Shown here: piece after piece, positions 61,680 to 64,000 of the stretch
Position numbering within the stretch: position 1 is the first letter of the stretch
Layout: each line of letters begins with the position of its first letter
Assembly (NCBI RefSeq): GCF_018986435.1
Contig: NZ_JAHMIN010000004.1
Coordinates: forward strand, 126,502-190,501
DNA from: Hahella sp. HN01
GTDB taxonomy: Bacteria; Pseudomonadota; Gammaproteobacteria; Pseudomonadales; Oleiphilaceae
Direction of reading: 5' to 3'
Length of the DNA stretch: 64,000 nucleotides
Made by a program: the position numbers and the translations under genes
Notes under the pieces: model-generated
The model's database searches: none
Seen by the model: only the letters and a program-made list of their open reading frames with translations
What the model was told of the DNA's origin: nothing

Positions 61680-62294
61680 TCAAGCGTCGTGGGGCCGGGA
61701 CAGGTGATTGATGACGTATCGGTTGGACACTACGGGTTTGAAATAACGCGCAGCGATCTTTTTGTGCTCGGGATTGTCGATGAAGCGTTGCAGGTAGTGC
61801 TCCGACTTGAAGGTCCAGATGGAAATGAAATCTCCATAACTGACATCGGGTGACACCGCTGATAAGGATTCTTCTCCCTGCAGCCGATGTATGGGGCCGC
61901 AATCCATGCTCAACAGACCTTCAGACAGGGCGGCGAGGCGATTGAGCGCCTGCTGAAAACTGTCGATATCCGCGGCGGAGGCGTCGTCCTTGAACTTCAC
62001 CATGACAATGCGCTTGTAGGCGCCGCTTTCCCGGTGAGCCCGGAACAGTCGGCTGCGCAACGAGCGCAATGCGGCGGCGGGGGCGAACTTGCGTTCTTTT
62101 TCGGTGGGAGCGGAGGCGTTTTCCGTCGCCTGAATGAGAAACCGCTCGGCGGCTTCGGCGAACTCCTCCGCTGTCTGACGCATGAGTCGCCAGAGAAAGC
62201 CGTCGTTTTCCGTCCAGGTCGCCGCGCCTTGGGTAAATAACCGGGACAATCCTGTCTCCGTTCTGAATTTACCCGTCTCTGGTTTGAATCTCAT
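61680..62294 (-). CDS. Dabb (stress-responsive A/B barrel) domain protein
   Basis: 204 residues from ATG 62294, chosen for its GGAG ribosome site; a GTG start at 62354 would add 20 residues without a ribosome site. The N-terminal half is Ala/Glu-rich and helical. The C-terminal half (about 110-200) fits a ferredoxin-like dimeric alpha/beta barrel: KRIVMVKFKDDASAADIDSF, FISIWTFKSEHYLQRFIDNP. Proteins of this fold include polyketide cyclases such as olivetolic acid cyclase, but most members are uncharacterised. It precedes the LolA-like gene by 49 bases in the same direction. Confidence 0.7.
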   Translation of the reverse strand: MRFKPETGKFRTETGLSRLFTQGAATWTENDGFLWRLMRQTAEEFAEAAERFLIQATENASAPTEKERKFAPAAALRSLRSRLFRAHRESGAYKRIVMVKFKDDASAADIDSFQQALNRLAALSEGLLSMDCGPIHRLQGEESLSAVSPDVSYGDFISIWTFKSEHYLQRFIDNPEHKKIAARYFKPVVSNRYVINHLSRPHDA

Positions 62295-62518
62295 ACTGGG
62301 CTCCACTTCCGAAATGCGCCTGATGCATTCCTTATCTCTCGTTAATTCAAACACTTAAATAAAGCGTTCCAACTTTGCTATCGGCCAAATTCTTAATGAG
62401 CGGGGCGCCTCTGAGCAACCGTTAATGGTGAGACATTGTGTCCCGATTTTGGTTGTAGCCAACGAGAAGGGGAGTCAATTAAGGTTTTTCAAACAGCGAA
62501 ATCACGGATTGCAGGCTC

Positions 62519-63235
62519 ATGTTATTCATCGAAGGCGAATACGAAACCATAGAAGACTGGGTAGCCGATGCGGACACCGGATACTTCAAACGCACCAAGC
62601 CGGGCTCGCAACGTCAGGACGCCGCGGTGCTTTCGAAACTGCTGCGTAAACGCAAGGCGTACAAACGCTTCCATGCGGACTGCGTCATTCCGGAAACGGA
62701 TGTGGAGTACATCCTGCAGCAGGCCAGCCTGTCGCCTTCGGCCTTCAACATACAGCATTGGCGCGTGATTCGGGTGCGGCGCCAGGCGCTCAGAAACGAG
62801 ATTCTGAAAGCGGCCTGGAATCAAAAGCAGATCAGCGAAGCGGCGGAGATCCTGGTGGTGTGCGCCGATAAGAAAGCCTGGGCCACTCCCGGCATGCCGT
62901 TCTGCCACAGCCGTAATCCCCAGGACCGTGCGGCGTTCGCCAACATGCTGCGTTCCATATACGCAAACAATCCTGCGCTGGAGAGAGATGAGGCCATGCG
63001 TTCCGCGAATCTGTTCGCCATGTCGGTGATGTTGATTGCGGAATCGCTGGACTATCAAAGCTGCCCCATGTCCGGGTTCAACTACAAACGGGTTTCCGAG
63101 CTTCTGCATCTGGATGAAGACAGAGTGGAGATCGCCATGATTCTGACCATCGGCAAAGGCGTCAGCCAGCCGGGGACAGGCAAAAGGCGCATTCCGGCGG
63201 CCCGTTTCACCCATGAGGACAAGTACCGGGATTGA
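62519..63235 (+). CDS. Nitroreductase-family flavoprotein
   Basis: 238 residues. The FMN-binding segments of the family are visible: RKRKAYKRFHADCVIPE (phosphate-contacting arginines), QASLSPSAFNIQHWRVIRV, and ANLFAMSVMLIAESLDYQSCPMSG. The C-terminus MILTIGKGVSQPGTGKRR completes the fold. It could reduce quinones, enals or nitro groups with NAD(P)H; some relatives act in biosynthesis, as oxidases or dehydrogenases. It is divergent from the export cluster and is followed after 88 bases by an epimerase-like gene. Confidence 0.85.
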   Translation: MLFIEGEYETIEDWVADADTGYFKRTKPGSQRQDAAVLSKLLRKRKAYKRFHADCVIPETDVEYILQQASLSPSAFNIQHWRVIRVRRQALRNEILKAAWNQKQISEAAEILVVCADKKAWATPGMPFCHSRNPQDRAAFANMLRSIYANNPALERDEAMRSANLFAMSVMLIAESLDYQSCPMSGFNYKRVSELLHLDEDRVEIAMILTIGKGVSQPGTGKRRIPAARFTHEDKYRD

Positions 63236-63323
63236 ACGGCGGGCGCAGGGACGCTTCGGCGGACTCCACTGCGACAACAATTAAAAGCACGCGAAACGAA
63301 GACTGTCTTTAGAAGGAGGCACT

Positions 63324-64000
63324 GTGGACACCATATTCATTATGGGCGCAACCGGATTCATCGGCGAGGAAACCGCCAGAAGCCATATCGCCAAAGGCAA
63401 TAAAGTACTGGGACTGGCGCGTAGTGAAGCCAGCGCCGCCAAATTGAGATCCATCGGCGTCACGCCCGTCATGGGCGATGTCTACCGCCCCGAAGAGTGG
63501 CTGTCAAAGCTGCCCAAGATCGATTACGCCATCAATGTGCTGGGCTTTTTCACCGACGGCATGCCGGCGCGTTTCAGCGTCAGCCACGCGGAAAAGTGCT
63601 GCGAGAAATACACCCGCTGGATCAAAGTCACTATCGATCTGGCGCGCCGAAAAGGCATCAAAGCGGTGGTCAACGTCACCGGCACCACCATCTTCGAAGA
63701 CATGGGCTTGGACTGGGTGACGGAAGAAACCCCCATTCGCTATACCCCCTCCGGTTTCAACCGGGTTGCGACGCCCGCCACCAAGCTGTGCCAGCAGGCG
63801 ATTGCCGAAGGATTGCCGTTGATCATCGCCGTGGCCCCCAGCGTGGTATACGGCGACAAGCCCACTTCCTCCTTTGACGAAGTCTTCGTCAAGCCGCTGG
63901 AAAAAGGGCAGATGGGCGTGGTCGGCGACGGCAAGAACTACATCACCACCGGACACGTGGAAGATGTCGGTCGCGCCATCGCGCATATCACTGACGTCAA
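63324..64000 (+). CDS. NAD-dependent epimerase/dehydratase-like protein, 3' end outside the window
   Basis: At least 225 residues from GTG 63324, preceded by a strong AGGAGG ribosome site; the frame stays open to the window edge. The N-terminal dinucleotide motif FIMGATGFIGEE (about residues 5-16) marks an extended short-chain dehydrogenase. GDVYRPEEW is the usual adenine-contacting region and VVYGDKPTSSFDEVF the central segment. The usual YxxxK active-site motif is not clear: the corresponding region reads NRVATPATKLCQQ, with no tyrosine four residues before the lysine. The reaction is unknown. It may be in one operon with the nitroreductase. Confidence 0.82.
   Translation, partial: MDTIFIMGATGFIGEETARSHIAKGNKVLGLARSEASAAKLRSIGVTPVMGDVYRPEEWLSKLPKIDYAINVLGFFTDGMPARFSVSHAEKCCEKYTRWIKVTIDLARRKGIKAVVNVTGTTIFEDMGLDWVTEETPIRYTPSGFNRVATPATKLCQQAIAEGLPLIIAVAPSVVYGDKPTSSFDEVFVKPLEKGQMGVVGDGKNYITTGHVEDVGRAIAHITDV

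Overview
The window reads as chromosomal DNA of a marine gammaproteobacterium, most likely Hahella chejuensis or a close relative. The grounds are moderate GC with a few AT-rich islands, the gene orders folC-dedD-cvpA-purF-metZ and ftsK-lolA-rarA-crcB-serS-cysG typical of the Pseudomonas/Oceanospirillales group, and a GH9 plus GH48 cellulase pair, which is rare in Gammaproteobacteria. The species name is inference from memory of such gene content; no database was searched. I found no tRNA, rRNA, CRISPR array or intact insertion sequence.

Layout. 1-13.6 kb is a housekeeping block: folate (folC), cell division (SPOR protein, ftsK), purine and methionine synthesis (cvpA-purF, metZ), lipoprotein sorting (lolA), replication repair (rarA), fluoride export (crcB), serS and cysG. 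13.7-17.9 kb is a minus-strand molybdate operon, modE-modA-modB-modC followed by a stand-alone RibD-type deaminase, with a ModE-like palindrome upstream. 18-28.4 kb is signalling and accessory DNA: an orphan T6SS-type FHA protein, a chemotaxis receptor, a damaged diguanylate cyclase, a truncated Rhs-like secreted protein in AT-rich DNA, an HD-GYP phosphodiesterase, small unknowns and an orphan KdpE-like regulator.

28.4-34.9 kb holds the GH9 and GH48 cellulases, preceded by palindromic operator-like sites and closed by a strong terminator. 35-43.9 kb is a LacI-controlled sugar or polyol regulon: a divergent LacI repressor, three operator-like palindromes, an RbsBAC-type ABC importer, an erythritol/threitol-dehydrogenase-like enzyme, an FGGY kinase and a transaldolase. 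Together they suggest uptake, oxidation, phosphorylation and entry into the pentose phosphate pathway.

44-51.4 kb, all on the minus strand, encodes exported proteins: a MauG/cytochrome-peroxidase-like di-heme protein paired with a YtkA-domain protein, an LVIVD/GEVED protein and an M4 metalloprotease. The last two share a C-terminal P-domain. 51.4-56.7 kb is looser: a ferredoxin, a LysR regulator, an EamA transporter divergent from an Lrp regulator, and a small AT-rich unknown gene next to dispersed REP-like repeats. 57-64 kb combines an RND/MMPL transporter, an outer-membrane barrel-like protein and a LolA-like periplasmic protein (probable envelope lipid export) with a divergent nitroreductase and an NAD-dependent epimerase-like protein that runs off the window.
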